A DNA stretch of 64,000 nt from contig NZ_QFOB01000001.1 of NCBI RefSeq assembly GCF_003248515.1, positions 496,001 to 560,000 on the forward strand. The letters are read 5' to 3'. The position numbers were made by a program, and so were the translations under genes. A model generated the notes under the pieces. The model saw nothing but the letters and a program-made list of their open reading frames with translations, had not been told where the DNA came from and searched no databases. Positions 43,693 through 52,849 of the stretch are shown one piece after another; the stretch's first letter is position 1; every line of letters starts with the position of its first letter. This DNA comes from Sphingomonas sp. (GTDB taxonomy: Bacteria > Pseudomonadota > Alphaproteobacteria > Sphingomonadales > Sphingomonadaceae).

Positions 43693-44307
43693 ATGATCCG
43701 ATATCCCGCCATGGCGCTTGCCGCCGCCTTCGCCACGCCCGTCCTTGCCGCCGCACCGGCGCCCGCACCGGACCTTCTCCAGGTCCAGGCGCATCTGCGC
43801 GCCGTTTCCACGATGACCGCCAATTTCGAGCAGATCGATGCCTATGGCCGCACCCGCAGCGGCGTGCTGACGCTCAAGCGCCCGGGCAAGATCCGCTTCC
43901 AATATGAAAAGAGCGTGCCGCTGCTGATCGTGGGCGATGGCAAGGCGCTGACCATGATCGACTATCAGGTGCGACAGGTTTCGCGCTGGCCGATCGGCGA
44001 TTCGCCGCTGGCCGCCCTGATCGATCCGAATCGCGATCTTTCGAAATATGGCCGGCTGATTCCCGCGCCGGCCGGCAGGATCCTCGTCGAGGGGAAAGAT
44101 CCGAAACATCCTGAATTCGGCACGATCACGATCGGCTTCACCAAGGCGCCGGGTGCGCCCGGCGGGCTCGTTCTGGCCGGGTGGACGGTGATGGACGCAC
44201 AGGGGAATCGATCGACCGTCGTGCTTTCGAACCAGCAGTTCGGGATGGATATCAGCGACAAAACGTTTCTGTGGCGCGATCCGCGCCCACAAAGTCGCGG
44301 TCACTGA
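43693..44307 (+). CDS. lolA: LolA-like outer-membrane lipoprotein carrier
   Basis: 204 aa with signal peptide (MIRYPAMALAAAFATPVLA). The LolA fold is visible in MTANFEQIDAYGRTRSGVLTLKRPGKIRFQYE. It would ferry lipoproteins through the periplasm from LolCDE to LolB. ATG 43693 was preferred over 43648. FtsK-LolA-XthA is a usual alphaproteobacterial neighbourhood. Confidence 0.88.
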   Translation: MIRYPAMALAAAFATPVLAAAPAPAPDLLQVQAHLRAVSTMTANFEQIDAYGRTRSGVLTLKRPGKIRFQYEKSVPLLIVGDGKALTMIDYQVRQVSRWPIGDSPLAALIDPNRDLSKYGRLIPAPAGRILVEGKDPKHPEFGTITIGFTKAPGAPGGLVLAGWTVMDAQGNRSTVVLSNQQFGMDISDKTFLWRDPRPQSRGH

Positions 44308-44672
44308 TCAGCCATTCATGTTCGCGACAGGTCCCCTGTCCTAAACGGACTTTGCGGTCGCGGAGCCGCTCCTCGGATTCCCCCCTGTTCCCGAGGACAA
44401 AAAGGCCCGCTACCTGCCTGCGTGACGAACGCCAGGTCGGCCCTCGCTCCAAGCCCCCGGAGCGAGGGCCATTCCTTTTCCGATGACATCGGCGTGGTCG
44501 GCGGCTGCATTCGCAGTCTTGGCTCTCACACAGTTTCTGCCAGTCGCGCCAGCGCCGTGGCCCGTGCGGCTTCCCTTCCCGATAGTCATGCCGCGCAGCC
44601 GGGATGACGACGCGAATCGACGGAACGCCCGCCGCTGGCGAAACCCCGCCCCCGTCGCTACATCGCGCGCCT
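44308..44672 (+). other. 365-nt intergenic region with a possible structured RNA
   Basis: A run of four hairpins lies between lolA and xthA: GACAGG-TCC-CCTGTC (44326-44340), TCCTCGG...CCGAGGA (44370-44397), ACCTG...CAGGT (44412-44437) and the terminator at 44439. This could be an independent small RNA or the folded 3' UTR of lolA. The remaining 190 nt before xthA shows nothing clear. Confidence 0.4.
44439..44481 (+). terminator. Strong intrinsic terminator
   Basis: Perfect 12-bp stem GGCCCTCGCTCC / GGAGCGAGGGCC (44439-44450, 44459-44470), an 8-nt loop, then the T-rich tail ATTCCTTTTCC. It ends plus-strand transcription after lolA or a small RNA. Confidence 0.85.
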
Positions 44673-45476
44673 ATGAGCAGCCTCAAGATCGCTTCGTGGA
44701 ACATCAATTCGGTGCGGGCGCGGATCGGGATCGTCGAACAATTCCTCCGGACGGAGCAACCCGACATCCTCTGCCTGCAGGAAACCAAGGCGGCAGACGA
44801 CGTCTTCCCCGCCGATGCCTTCCGCAAGCTCGGCTATATCCACCAAAGGCTGCACGGCCAGCGCATGCATCATGGCGTGGCGATCCTCAGCAAGGTGCCC
44901 TTCCGCGACGCATCCGATTCGTGCTGGCGCTATGACTGGCAGGATAATGGCGAGGCGCGCCATGTGGGCGTGTGGCTGGAAGCCGGCTTCCGGCTCGAAA
45001 ATGTCTATGTGCCGGCTGGGGGCGATATTCCCGATCCGGCGCTCAACCCCAAATTCGCGCAGAAGCTGGCCTTCGTCGAGCGCATGACCGAATGGTCGCG
45101 CTGCCTGGATGAGCCGACGCTCATGGTCGGCGATTTCAACATCGCGCCGCTGGAATGCGATGTCTGGAGCCACAAGCAGCTGATCGACGTGGTCAGCCAC
45201 ACGCCGATCGAAGTGGAATTGCTCGGAAAATTGCAGGCCGCGCATGGCTGGGTGGATCTTGGCCGCCATTTCTATCCCGCGCCGGCCCGGCTTCATACCT
45301 GGTGGAGCTATCGCTCGCCCGACTGGACGGTGAATGATCGTGGCCGCCGGCTGGATCATATGTGGGCAAGCCCCGCGCTTGCCGCGAAGGCGACCCGCCA
45401 CATCGTACACGAGCCCTGCCGCAACTGGCTGAAACCCTCCGATCACGTGCCGCTCGTAACCGAGTTCGACGTGTGA
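44673..45476 (+). CDS. xthA: Exodeoxyribonuclease III
   Basis: 267 aa AP endonuclease/3'-exonuclease. Motifs: KIASWNINSVRAR, LQETKAADDVFP, GDFNIAPLECDVW, RLDHMWAS and SDHVPLV, which supply the metal ligands and catalytic His. ATG 44673; an upstream ATG at 44604 adds non-family residues. The stop overlaps ribA by 4 nt. Confidence 0.96.
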   Translation: MSSLKIASWNINSVRARIGIVEQFLRTEQPDILCLQETKAADDVFPADAFRKLGYIHQRLHGQRMHHGVAILSKVPFRDASDSCWRYDWQDNGEARHVGVWLEAGFRLENVYVPAGGDIPDPALNPKFAQKLAFVERMTEWSRCLDEPTLMVGDFNIAPLECDVWSHKQLIDVVSHTPIEVELLGKLQAAHGWVDLGRHFYPAPARLHTWWSYRSPDWTVNDRGRRLDHMWASPALAAKATRHIVHEPCRNWLKPSDHVPLVTEFDV

Positions 45477-46543
45477 GCGGCACGGATCCGCGTGCCGCCG
45501 CGCGGGCGATCGATGCGCTGCGGCGCGGCTGGCCCGTCACCATCACGACCGATCATGGTGCCACCGCGATCCTGGCGGTCGAGACGGCGGACGACCTGCG
45601 GCTTGCGGATTATGATCCTGCGGGTGGCGCCGATCTGCTGCTATCCTCCCACCGCGCCACCGTGCTGAAGCTTGCCAACCAGCGCGACGCGGCGACGCCG
45701 GGCCTGCCCGTGCTGATCGAACGGGTGCGCTGGCTGGATCTTCCGGCGGCGCTGGCGCTGGCGGACCCTGCGAGCGACCTCGCGACGCCGCTCAAGGGCC
45801 CCTATCGCACGAAGCCGCTGATCGACGGCGCAGCCGCGGAGGCGGCGCTGGCGCTGGCCCGTCTGGCCGGACTGCTGCCCGCCCTGTTCCTCCGCGAAGG
45901 GGCGGCCGAAGGCTCCATCCCGGTAACGGCGGCGGATGTCGCCGGATATGAGGAACCTTCGAACCTCGCGATCGCCGCGCGCGCCCGGCTTCCCGTCACC
46001 GCCGCCGAGCAGGCCGAAATCATCGCCTTTCGGGGGCCGGCCGATTCCGCCGAGCATGTCGCGCTGGTGATCGGCACGCCGGACGGCACGCCGCCGCTCG
46101 TGCGCCTGCACAGCGAATGCCTGACCGGGGACGTCCTCGGCAGCCTGAAATGCGATTGCGGACCACAGTTGCACGAGGCGCTGCGCGAGATTGCGGGAAG
46201 CAGCTGGGGCATCCTCCTCTATCTGCGCCAGGAGGGGCGAGGGATCGGCCTCGTCAACAAATTGCGCGCCTATGCGCTGCAGGATCAGGGGTTCGACACG
46301 GTCGACGCCAATCTGCGGCTGGGCTTCGCGATCGACGCGCGCGATTTCGGCGTGGCCGCGCGAATGCTGGCCTTGCTGGGGCAGCGACGCATCCGGCTGC
46401 TCACCAACAATCCCGCCAAGGTGGCGGGGCTGGAGGCGAAGGGCATCCAGGTGGTGGAGCGCCTCCCGCTCGCCTTGCCTGCCAATCCGCATAATGCCCA
46501 TTATCTGGACGTGAAGCGCGACCGGACCGGCCATCTTCTGTGA
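45473..46543 (+). CDS. ribA: GTP cyclohydrolase II with N-terminal extension
   Basis: 356 aa, GTG start overlapping the xthA stop by 4 nt. The C-terminal about 190 residues are RibA: zinc ligands in ECLTGDVLGSLKCDCG, catalytic YLRQEGRGIGL and TNNPAKVAGLEAKGIQ. The N-terminal about 165 residues align in place with RibB of RibBA fusions but lack the RibB acid-loop motif, so it is probably degenerate. First committed step of riboflavin synthesis. Confidence 0.93.
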   Translation: MSGTDPRAAARAIDALRRGWPVTITTDHGATAILAVETADDLRLADYDPAGGADLLLSSHRATVLKLANQRDAATPGLPVLIERVRWLDLPAALALADPASDLATPLKGPYRTKPLIDGAAAEAALALARLAGLLPALFLREGAAEGSIPVTAADVAGYEEPSNLAIAARARLPVTAAEQAEIIAFRGPADSAEHVALVIGTPDGTPPLVRLHSECLTGDVLGSLKCDCGPQLHEALREIAGSSWGILLYLRQEGRGIGLVNKLRAYALQDQGFDTVDANLRLGFAIDARDFGVAARMLALLGQRRIRLLTNNPAKVAGLEAKGIQVVERLPLALPANPHNAHYLDVKRDRTGHLL

Positions 46544-47040
46544 TCCTGACGGTGGATACCGGCGCGGGCCTGTTGCGCGGCCCCACGGGTGAGATCGCCT
46601 GCAGCCTTGGCCGGAGCGGACCGATCGCGGCAGTGGACAAGCGCGAGGGCGATGGCGCCACGCCCCTCGGGGATTGGCCGATCCGGGGCCTTTTGCTGCG
46701 GCCGGATCGTATCGCGCCGATCCGCACGGCCTTGCCCTGGCGCTGGATCCGCGCCGATGACGGCTGGTCGGATGATGCCGCCGATCCGGCCTATAATCGC
46801 CCCGTTCGCCATCCCCATACGCATTCGGCCGAGCGGCTGTGGCGCGAAGACCCGCTCTATGATCTGATCGTCATACTCGGCCACAATGACGCGCCGCCCG
46901 CAGCCGGCATGGGCAGCGCGATCTTTCTCCATTGCTGGCGCGATCGGGCCACCACCGAAGGCTGCGTGGCGGTGGCGAAGACGGATCTGATCGCGCTGGT
47001 CGAGCGGCTAGCGCCGGGGGATGTGCTGCGGATCGCCTGA
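46540..47040 (+). CDS. L,D-transpeptidase (YkuD)-like protein
   Basis: 166 aa, GTG start overlapping ribA by 4 nt. The YkuD catalytic motif is AIFLHCWRDRATTEGCVAV (His and Cys). No signal peptide is visible, unlike classical peptidoglycan L,D-transpeptidases, so export or an intracellular role is unresolved. This short group (YafK/DUF-type) is common after ribA in sphingomonads. Confidence 0.85.
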   Translation: MILTVDTGAGLLRGPTGEIACSLGRSGPIAAVDKREGDGATPLGDWPIRGLLLRPDRIAPIRTALPWRWIRADDGWSDDAADPAYNRPVRHPHTHSAERLWREDPLYDLIVILGHNDAPPAAGMGSAIFLHCWRDRATTEGCVAVAKTDLIALVERLAPGDVLRIA

Positions 47041-47051
47041 AACAGGCGAAT

Positions 47052-47071
47052 GCCCCTGCCCGCGCGGGGGC
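47052..47071. terminator. Hairpin between convergent genes
   Basis: GCCCC (47052-47056) pairs with GGGGC (47067-47071), with further GC pairing inside (CCCGCGCGGG). It lies between the L,D-transpeptidase stop and the yggS-like stop. Confidence 0.5.
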
Positions 47072-47089
47072 CTGATATCAGCGAGCGAC

Positions 47090-47767
47090 CTATGCCCGCT
47101 CGCCGAACAGTGCCGTCCCCACCCGAACGCAGGTGGCGCCCAGCATCGCCGCCGTCTCATAATCGCCCGACATGCCCATGCTGAGCCCGGACAGGCCATG
47201 GCGCCGCGCCAGCTCTCCCAACAACGCAAAATAGGGAGCCGCTTCCACGCCGGCAGGCGGCACCGCCATCAGGCCCACGATCGGAAGCCCCGCCGCGCGC
47301 GCCACATCGAGAAGGCCGGGCAGATCATCGATCGCGCAGCCGCCCTTTTGCGGCTCTTCCCCGATGTTCACCTGAATATAGCAATCCGGGCGTCGCCCTC
47401 CGGCCGCCATGGCTTCCGCCAGCGCCTTCACCAGCGACGGGCGATCGACCCCATGGATCGCATCGAACAGGGCCACCGCCTGCGCCGCCTTGTTCGACTG
47501 GAGCTGGCCGACGAGATGCAGGCGCACATCGGAAAATTCCGACTTGAGCGCGGGCCATTTCGCCTCGGCTTCCTGCACGCGATTCTCGCCGAAGCTGCGC
47601 TGGCCGGCCTCCAGCAGCGGCCGGATGGCATCCGCCGTGTGCATCTTGGAAATCGCGATCAGTTCGATCTCATCGGGCGCGCGACCGGCGAGGCCGGCGG
47701 CGCGCGAGAGCGCTGTTCGGACGACGCCGAGGCGCTGCGCTGCGGTGAGGGGTTCGGGCTGGGCCAT
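47090..47767 (-). CDS. YggS/PROSC-family PLP-binding protein
   Basis: 225 aa alanine-racemase-fold protein that controls PLP homeostasis. The PLP lysine is Lys41 in IAISKMH. FGENRVQEAEAKW, LHLVGQLQSNK, GLMAVPP and SMGMSGDYETA are family motifs. ATG 47767 preferred to 47803. Divergent from the thiamine-phosphate-synthase-like gene with a 21-nt gap. Confidence 0.94.
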   Translation of the reverse strand: MAQPEPLTAAQRLGVVRTALSRAAGLAGRAPDEIELIAISKMHTADAIRPLLEAGQRSFGENRVQEAEAKWPALKSEFSDVRLHLVGQLQSNKAAQAVALFDAIHGVDRPSLVKALAEAMAAGGRRPDCYIQVNIGEEPQKGGCAIDDLPGLLDVARAAGLPIVGLMAVPPAGVEAAPYFALLGELARRHGLSGLSMGMSGDYETAAMLGATCVRVGTALFGERA

Positions 47768-47788
47768 CGCGCCCCTATAGGGAGGGGC

Positions 47789-48328
47789 ATGCCCGCCTGC
47801 CATCCCGTACCGACGCTATGGCTGATGACCGACGAACGCGCCGATGGGACGCTGGAACAGGCGCTCGCGCGCCTGCCGCGCGGGGCCGGCATCGTCTTTC
47901 GACACCACGCCACGCCACCGGCCGGGCGGAAGGCGCGATTCGCGCAGGTGAGAAGGATCGCGAAGGCGCGTGGCCTGATCGTGATCCTCGCGGGCGATCC
48001 CCGCGATGCGATAGGCTGGCGTGCGGACGGCTGGCACGGACGATCGGCGCGACGCGTGCCCCTGCGTTTTCGTACCGCCCCGGCGCACGATCTTGCCGAA
48101 CTCGTCGCCGCGCGCCGCGCCGGCGTGGATGTCGCTTTCCTGTCGCCCGTCTTTCCGACCCGTTCGCATCCCGGCTCATCCGCGCTGGGGCCGCTGCGAT
48201 TCGGGCTGATCGCGCGAGGAGCGGGCATCAGGGTGGCGGCACTCGGCGGCATGACGCCACGCCGCTATCGCCGGCTGGCCATGCTGGGCGCATCGGGCTG
48301 GGCGGCGATCGACGCCTGGACCAGCTGA
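47789..48328 (+). CDS. Thiamine phosphate synthase-like protein
   Basis: 179 aa TIM-barrel of the ThiE/TenI type. LWLMTDERADG, VDVAFLSPVFPTRSHPGSSALGP and VAALGGMTPRR are recognisable. The usual pyrophosphate-binding loop is weak and the protein is shorter than ThiE (about 210 aa). It may be TenI-like rather than a synthase. GGAGGGGC precedes ATG 47789; ATG 47825 is an alternative. Confidence 0.8.
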   Translation: MPACHPVPTLWLMTDERADGTLEQALARLPRGAGIVFRHHATPPAGRKARFAQVRRIAKARGLIVILAGDPRDAIGWRADGWHGRSARRVPLRFRTAPAHDLAELVAARRAGVDVAFLSPVFPTRSHPGSSALGPLRFGLIARGAGIRVAALGGMTPRRYRRLAMLGASGWAAIDAWTS

Positions 48329-48351
48329 TCCCGTGAACCGGGAAAGCCGCC

Positions 48352-49080
48352 TCAGAAGCGGAAAGTGGTGCCCAGATAGACGGACTGGCTATCGCGGCGA
48401 TCATCCACCAGCGACTGGAACTGCTCGCGCTGCGCGCGATAGCGGATGCCGCCCGTCACATCGAGATTGTGGGTGAGCGAATACGTCGTGCCGAGGCCCA
48501 GCGACCAGCTTTCATCGATGCCAACCGCCACCGGCCGATCACCGGAGGCGCGATCCGCCGCCAGATCCAGCTTCGTCGCCCAGCGGCGGCCATAATAAGC
48601 CAGACCGATATCGGCCGATTCGCGGCCCTCGGGCAGCAAGCCGCCATCCGTGCGCGACATATCGCCCGAAATCGCGAATCGCTTCCAGCCGACCGACATG
48701 CCCAGGCTGTAGGCCGAAGGCGCGATATCGCTGGCGATCTGCAGGTTCCGCGCGGCTTCCGCCTTGGTGATGATGCGCGAGCGCACCGCGACCGTGATCG
48801 CCCGGCTCTTGGCCGGCGTGCCCGGCGTGAAACGGAAGGCGCCGCCCGCGAAATTCGAGGTGCCGAGGCCGCTGCGGGCGAAGGCGGCGGCCATACGCGG
48901 ATCGGCGGCGGCCGGCGTGAACGCGCCGAAGCCAGCGCCCGAAAGGACCTGAGGCTTGGCGGCCTTGGTACGGGAGGAACGGGCCTCAGCCGGCGCGAAC
49001 GACAGCGCGGCGACGAGCGCGAGTGCGCCGCCCCATTTCGCCATCCTGTTCACAACGCCGCTCATCTTGCCCAGACTCAC
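48352..49080 (-). CDS. Outer-membrane beta-barrel-like protein
   Basis: 242 aa. Signal peptide region MAKWGGALALVAALSFAPAEA (internal Met); the start is 49080 or 49065. The C-terminal half has alternating strands (SAYSLGMSVGWKRFAISGDMSR, DIGLAYYGRRWATKLDLAAD, GLGTTYSLTHNLDVTGGIRYR) and ends in an aromatic residue (YLGTTFRF), the BAM signal. Unnamed family; probably a small outer-membrane barrel. Confidence 0.82.
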   Translation of the reverse strand: MSLGKMSGVVNRMAKWGGALALVAALSFAPAEARSSRTKAAKPQVLSGAGFGAFTPAAADPRMAAAFARSGLGTSNFAGGAFRFTPGTPAKSRAITVAVRSRIITKAEAARNLQIASDIAPSAYSLGMSVGWKRFAISGDMSRTDGGLLPEGRESADIGLAYYGRRWATKLDLAADRASGDRPVAVGIDESWSLGLGTTYSLTHNLDVTGGIRYRAQREQFQSLVDDRRDSQSVYLGTTFRF

Positions 49081-49276
49081 CCCTCAACGGATCCCGCCTA
49101 TCATGAAGTCCGCGCAACGTTCCACGGCATTCATGGAATCTTTTCGGCCTGTTGCAGCTTATCCACAGGGGGAATACCCCATCGTTAAAGCTGCGACGGG
49201 CCGCGCTTGCGGGCTCGCCGGACCATCTATAACGGTGCCGCACTTTCGCAAGCCACAGTTCCAAGGTTTTTGCTCC

Positions 49277-49729
49277 ATGATCCGTGTCGCCCGCATCGCC
49301 CTCGGCATCGCCCTCTGCGCGAGCCTTACCGCCTGCGGCGGCGGCCTTTTCGGGAGGCACGGGAAAAAAGCGCCGACCGCCAAGGAGCTTGCCCCGGCGC
49401 GGATCACCACGATCGGCGTCAACGCCTATCTGTGGCGCGCCACGCTCGACACGCTTTCCTTCATGACGATCGCGCAGACCGATTCCAACGGCGGCGTCAT
49501 CGTCACCGAATGGTATGTGAACCCGGCGGTGCAGACCGAACGGATGAAAGCATCCGTCACGATCCTGGATCAGGAGCTGCGCGCCGATGCGCTGCGCGTC
49601 TCCACCGCGCGCCAGATCTTCCAGAACGGCCAGTGGATCGATACGTCGGTTGCGGCCGGCACCAACCAGAAGCTGGAGGAAGTGATCCTCCAGAAGGCGC
49701 GCGACCTGCGGCGCAACGCCGCCGGCTGA
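49277..49729 (+). CDS. DUF3576 lipoprotein
   Basis: 150 aa. Lipobox LTAC with Cys near residue 18 (ALCASLTACGGGLFG). The DUF3576 core contains IGVNAYLWRATLDTLSFMTI and GGVIVTEWYVNP. ATG 49277 begins the signal sequence; upstream frame is not used. It precedes leuS by 7 nt, a conserved alphaproteobacterial arrangement. Envelope protein, function unknown. Confidence 0.92.
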   Translation: MIRVARIALGIALCASLTACGGGLFGRHGKKAPTAKELAPARITTIGVNAYLWRATLDTLSFMTIAQTDSNGGVIVTEWYVNPAVQTERMKASVTILDQELRADALRVSTARQIFQNGQWIDTSVAAGTNQKLEEVILQKARDLRRNAAG

Positions 49730-49736
49730 TCCTGGC

Positions 49737-52346
49737 ATGACCGAAGATCGCACGACGGCGGATCGGGCAGCGGCGCGCTTCGATCCGGGCGTGGCGGATT
49801 CCCGCTGGCAGCGGGAATGGGCCACGCGCGGCACTTTCCATGCCGATGACGCGAGTCCCAAGCCCAAAAGCTACGTGCTCGAGATGTTCCCCTATCCATC
49901 GGGGCGCATCCACATGGGCCATGTCCGCAACTATACGATGGGCGACGTGCTCGCCCGCTTCCGGCGGATGACGGGCCATGAGGTGCTCCATCCGATGGGA
50001 TGGGACGCCTTCGGCATGCCGGCCGAGAATGCGGCGATGGAAAAGGGCGTCCATCCCGGCAGCTGGACGCGCGCCAATATCGCGGCGATGCGCGAACAGC
50101 TTCAGCGCATCGGCTTCGCACTGGACTGGAGCCGCGAACTCGCCACCTGCGAGCCCGATTATTACGGGCAGGAACAGGCCCTGTTCCTCGACATGTTCGA
50201 GGCGGGGCTCGTCTATCGCAAGGAGAGCGCGGTCAACTGGGATCCGGTCGACATGACCGTGCTCGCCAACGAGCAGGTGATAGACGGGCGCGGCTGGCGC
50301 TCGGGCGCCCTGGTCGAGCGGCGCAAGCTCAGCCAGTGGTTCCTGAAGATCACCGATTTTGCCGACGAGCTGCTGGAAGGGCTGGATGGCCTCGACCATT
50401 GGCCGGACAAGGTGAAGCTGATGCAGGCCAACTGGATCGGTCGATCCCGGGGCCTGCGCTTCCGTTTCGCGCTGGAAGGCGCGCCGCTGCCGAACGTCGA
50501 GGTGTTCACCACGCGGCCTGATACGATCTTCGGCGCGTCCTTCGTGGCCGTATCGGTCGATCATCCGCTGGCGCAGGCGCTTGTCGCCGCCGGCACGCCG
50601 GGGCTGGAGGATTTCATCGCCGAGTGCCGCCGCACCGGCACGGCGGCGGCCGAGATCGAGACGGCCGAGAAACTGGGCTTCGATACGGGCCTTTCCGCTG
50701 TCCACCCGCTGGATCCGGCCTGGAAGCTGCCCGTCTTCATCGCCAATTTCGTGCTGATGGAATATGGGACGGGCGCCGTGTTCGGCGTGCCGGCGCACGA
50801 CCAGCGCGATCTCGATTTCGCGCGCAAATATATGCTGCCCGTCACGCGCGTCGTCGCGGCCTCGCCCGAGGACAGGGACGCGCCGATCCATGACGAGGCG
50901 GATACGGCGCCCGGCCTGATCGTCAATTCGCGCTTCCTTGATGGCATGGCATCGGAAGATGCCAAGGCCGCGGTGATCGGCCGCGCGGAAGGCGAGGGCT
51001 GGGGCGTCGGCACCACCGTCTTCCGCCTGCGCGACTGGGGAGTGAGCCGCCAGCGTTACTGGGGCACGCCAATTCCGGTGATCCACTGCGACGGCTGCGG
51101 CGTCGTACCCGTGCCCAAGGATCAGCTGCCGGTCGTCCTGCCCGAGGACGTCAGTTTCGACATTCCGGGCAACCCGCTCGACAGGCACCCGACATGGAAG
51201 CATGTCGATTGCCCGAAATGCGGGAGCCCTGCCCGGCGCGAGACCGACACGCTGGATACTTTTGCGGATTCTTCCTGGTATTTCATACGCTTCGCAAGCG
51301 CGCCCGGAAACAGGCCGTTCGACAAAGCCGTGGCCGAAAGCTGGCTGCCCGTGGGCCAGTATATTGGCGGCGTCGAGCATGCGATCCTTCACCTGCTCTA
51401 TGCGCGCTTCTGGACACGCGCCTTGAAGCGGATCGGCCGGCTCGACATAGCCGAGCCTTTCACCGGCCTGTTCACCCAGGGCATGGTGACGCACGAAACC
51501 TACCAGACGAAGGTGGAGCTCCCCGCGACGCCTGAGGAAAAGGCGGCGCTCGGCACCGATACGGTCGTGGTTTCGACCTGGGTGGGAACCGATGAACTGG
51601 ATCGCCGCCCCGAGGGCCTGTTCCAGAAGGACACCGATCATCCGATCCATGTCGGCCGCGTCGAAAAGATGTCGAAGTCGAAGAAGAATGTGGTCGATCC
51701 CGCGCCCATTCTCGATCGCTACGGCGCCGATGCGGTCCGCTGGTTCATGCTTTCGGATAGCCCGCCCGAGCGCGATCTCGAATGGTCGCTCGCCGGGATC
51801 GAGGGCGCGGCACGCCTCGTCCAACGCGTCTGGCGCCTGACGGAACCGACCGAAGAATCGGCGGGCGGGAAGGGCGATATCGCTCTCAAGCGTCTGCTCC
51901 ACCGCACGATCGCGGGCATCGCCGAGGATATCGAGGCGCTCCAGTTCAACAAGGCCGTCGCCAAGATCTTCACGCTCGTCGGCGCGCTCGAAAAGGCGGC
52001 GCCCTCGCCGGAGCGTGAAGAGGCGGCGCGCACGCTGATCCTGCTCGTCAGCCCGATGATCCCGCATCTTGCGGAATCGGCCTGGGAGCGGATCGGGGGC
52101 GGGGGGCTCGTCGCGGATGCCGCCTGGCCCGATGCGGATCCCGCTCTGCTGGTGGACGATGAGGTGACGATCGCCATCCAGGTCAACGGCAAGCTGCGCG
52201 ATACGGTCGCGGTCGCCAAGGGCAGCGCCAGGGATGCGCTGGAGGCGCTCGCTGTCGGCAATGCCAAGGTACAGGCGATTCTCGCTGGCGCGGAGCCCAG
52301 GAAAGTGATCGTCGTGCCCGATCGACTGGTGAATATCGTCGCATGA
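49737..52346 (+). CDS. leuS: Leucyl-tRNA synthetase
   Basis: 869 aa class I synthetase. HIGH-type motif FPYPSGRIHMGHVRNY near residues 43-58, the CP1 editing domain (GTGAVFGVPAHDQRD), a zinc-like CPKCGS, and KMSKSKKN. The C-terminal anticodon-binding domain ends in VIVVPDRLVNIVA. The stop overlaps lptE by 4 nt. Confidence 0.98.
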   Translation: MTEDRTTADRAAARFDPGVADSRWQREWATRGTFHADDASPKPKSYVLEMFPYPSGRIHMGHVRNYTMGDVLARFRRMTGHEVLHPMGWDAFGMPAENAAMEKGVHPGSWTRANIAAMREQLQRIGFALDWSRELATCEPDYYGQEQALFLDMFEAGLVYRKESAVNWDPVDMTVLANEQVIDGRGWRSGALVERRKLSQWFLKITDFADELLEGLDGLDHWPDKVKLMQANWIGRSRGLRFRFALEGAPLPNVEVFTTRPDTIFGASFVAVSVDHPLAQALVAAGTPGLEDFIAECRRTGTAAAEIETAEKLGFDTGLSAVHPLDPAWKLPVFIANFVLMEYGTGAVFGVPAHDQRDLDFARKYMLPVTRVVAASPEDRDAPIHDEADTAPGLIVNSRFLDGMASEDAKAAVIGRAEGEGWGVGTTVFRLRDWGVSRQRYWGTPIPVIHCDGCGVVPVPKDQLPVVLPEDVSFDIPGNPLDRHPTWKHVDCPKCGSPARRETDTLDTFADSSWYFIRFASAPGNRPFDKAVAESWLPVGQYIGGVEHAILHLLYARFWTRALKRIGRLDIAEPFTGLFTQGMVTHETYQTKVELPATPEEKAALGTDTVVVSTWVGTDELDRRPEGLFQKDTDHPIHVGRVEKMSKSKKNVVDPAPILDRYGADAVRWFMLSDSPPERDLEWSLAGIEGAARLVQRVWRLTEPTEESAGGKGDIALKRLLHRTIAGIAEDIEALQFNKAVAKIFTLVGALEKAAPSPEREEAARTLILLVSPMIPHLAESAWERIGGGGLVADAAWPDADPALLVDDEVTIAIQVNGKLRDTVAVAKGSARDALEALAVGNAKVQAILAGAEPRKVIVVPDRLVNIVA

Positions 52347-52849
52347 AGCGTATCGCGGCCCTGATCCTGCTCGCGGGCACGATGCCGCTGCTGGGCGGCT
52401 GCGGGCTCCACCCGCTTTATGCCGCCGGTGACAGGGGGCCCGTCGCGCAGACGCTCGGCACGGTCGAAATCGGGCCGATCGCGGGCAAGAATGGCTGGCT
52501 GGTGCGGACCGCGCTGGAAGATCGCCTCGGCAAGGCCGGGCAGTCCCGTTACCGGCTCGATGTGGAGCTGGACGATCAGATCCTCGGCGTCGGCGTCCGA
52601 ACCGACAACACCGTGACGCGCGAACGGCGCACGCTGCGCGCACGCTACAAGCTGGTCGATATCGAGGCGGGCACCGTGCTGCTCGATGCGACGGCGGGGT
52701 CAGACGCCGGCATCGACGTCGTCACCTCCGAATATGCGGTGCTTGCGGCCGAGCAGAGCGCGCTGGAGCGACTTTCGGGCGAGGTGGCGGACCAGATCGT
52801 CGCCCGCGTCGCGCTCTACGCCTCGCATCTCAAGACAGCGGCACGATGA
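52343..52849 (+). CDS. lptE: LPS-assembly lipoprotein LptE
   Basis: 168 aa. Signal MKRIAALILLAGTMPLLGGCG with lipobox LGGC. HPLYAAG after the Cys is typical of LptE, which plugs LptD in the outer membrane. Positioned leuS-lptE-holA, the standard order, with 4-nt overlaps on both sides. Confidence 0.93.
   Translation: MKRIAALILLAGTMPLLGGCGLHPLYAAGDRGPVAQTLGTVEIGPIAGKNGWLVRTALEDRLGKAGQSRYRLDVELDDQILGVGVRTDNTVTRERRTLRARYKLVDIEAGTVLLDATAGSDAGIDVVTSEYAVLAAEQSALERLSGEVADQIVARVALYASHLKTAAR

Noticed and set aside
49557..52643. 1028-aa open frame antisense to leuS and neighbours
   Set aside because: Arg/His/Ala-rich shadow of leuS in a high-GC genome; no domain or start context.
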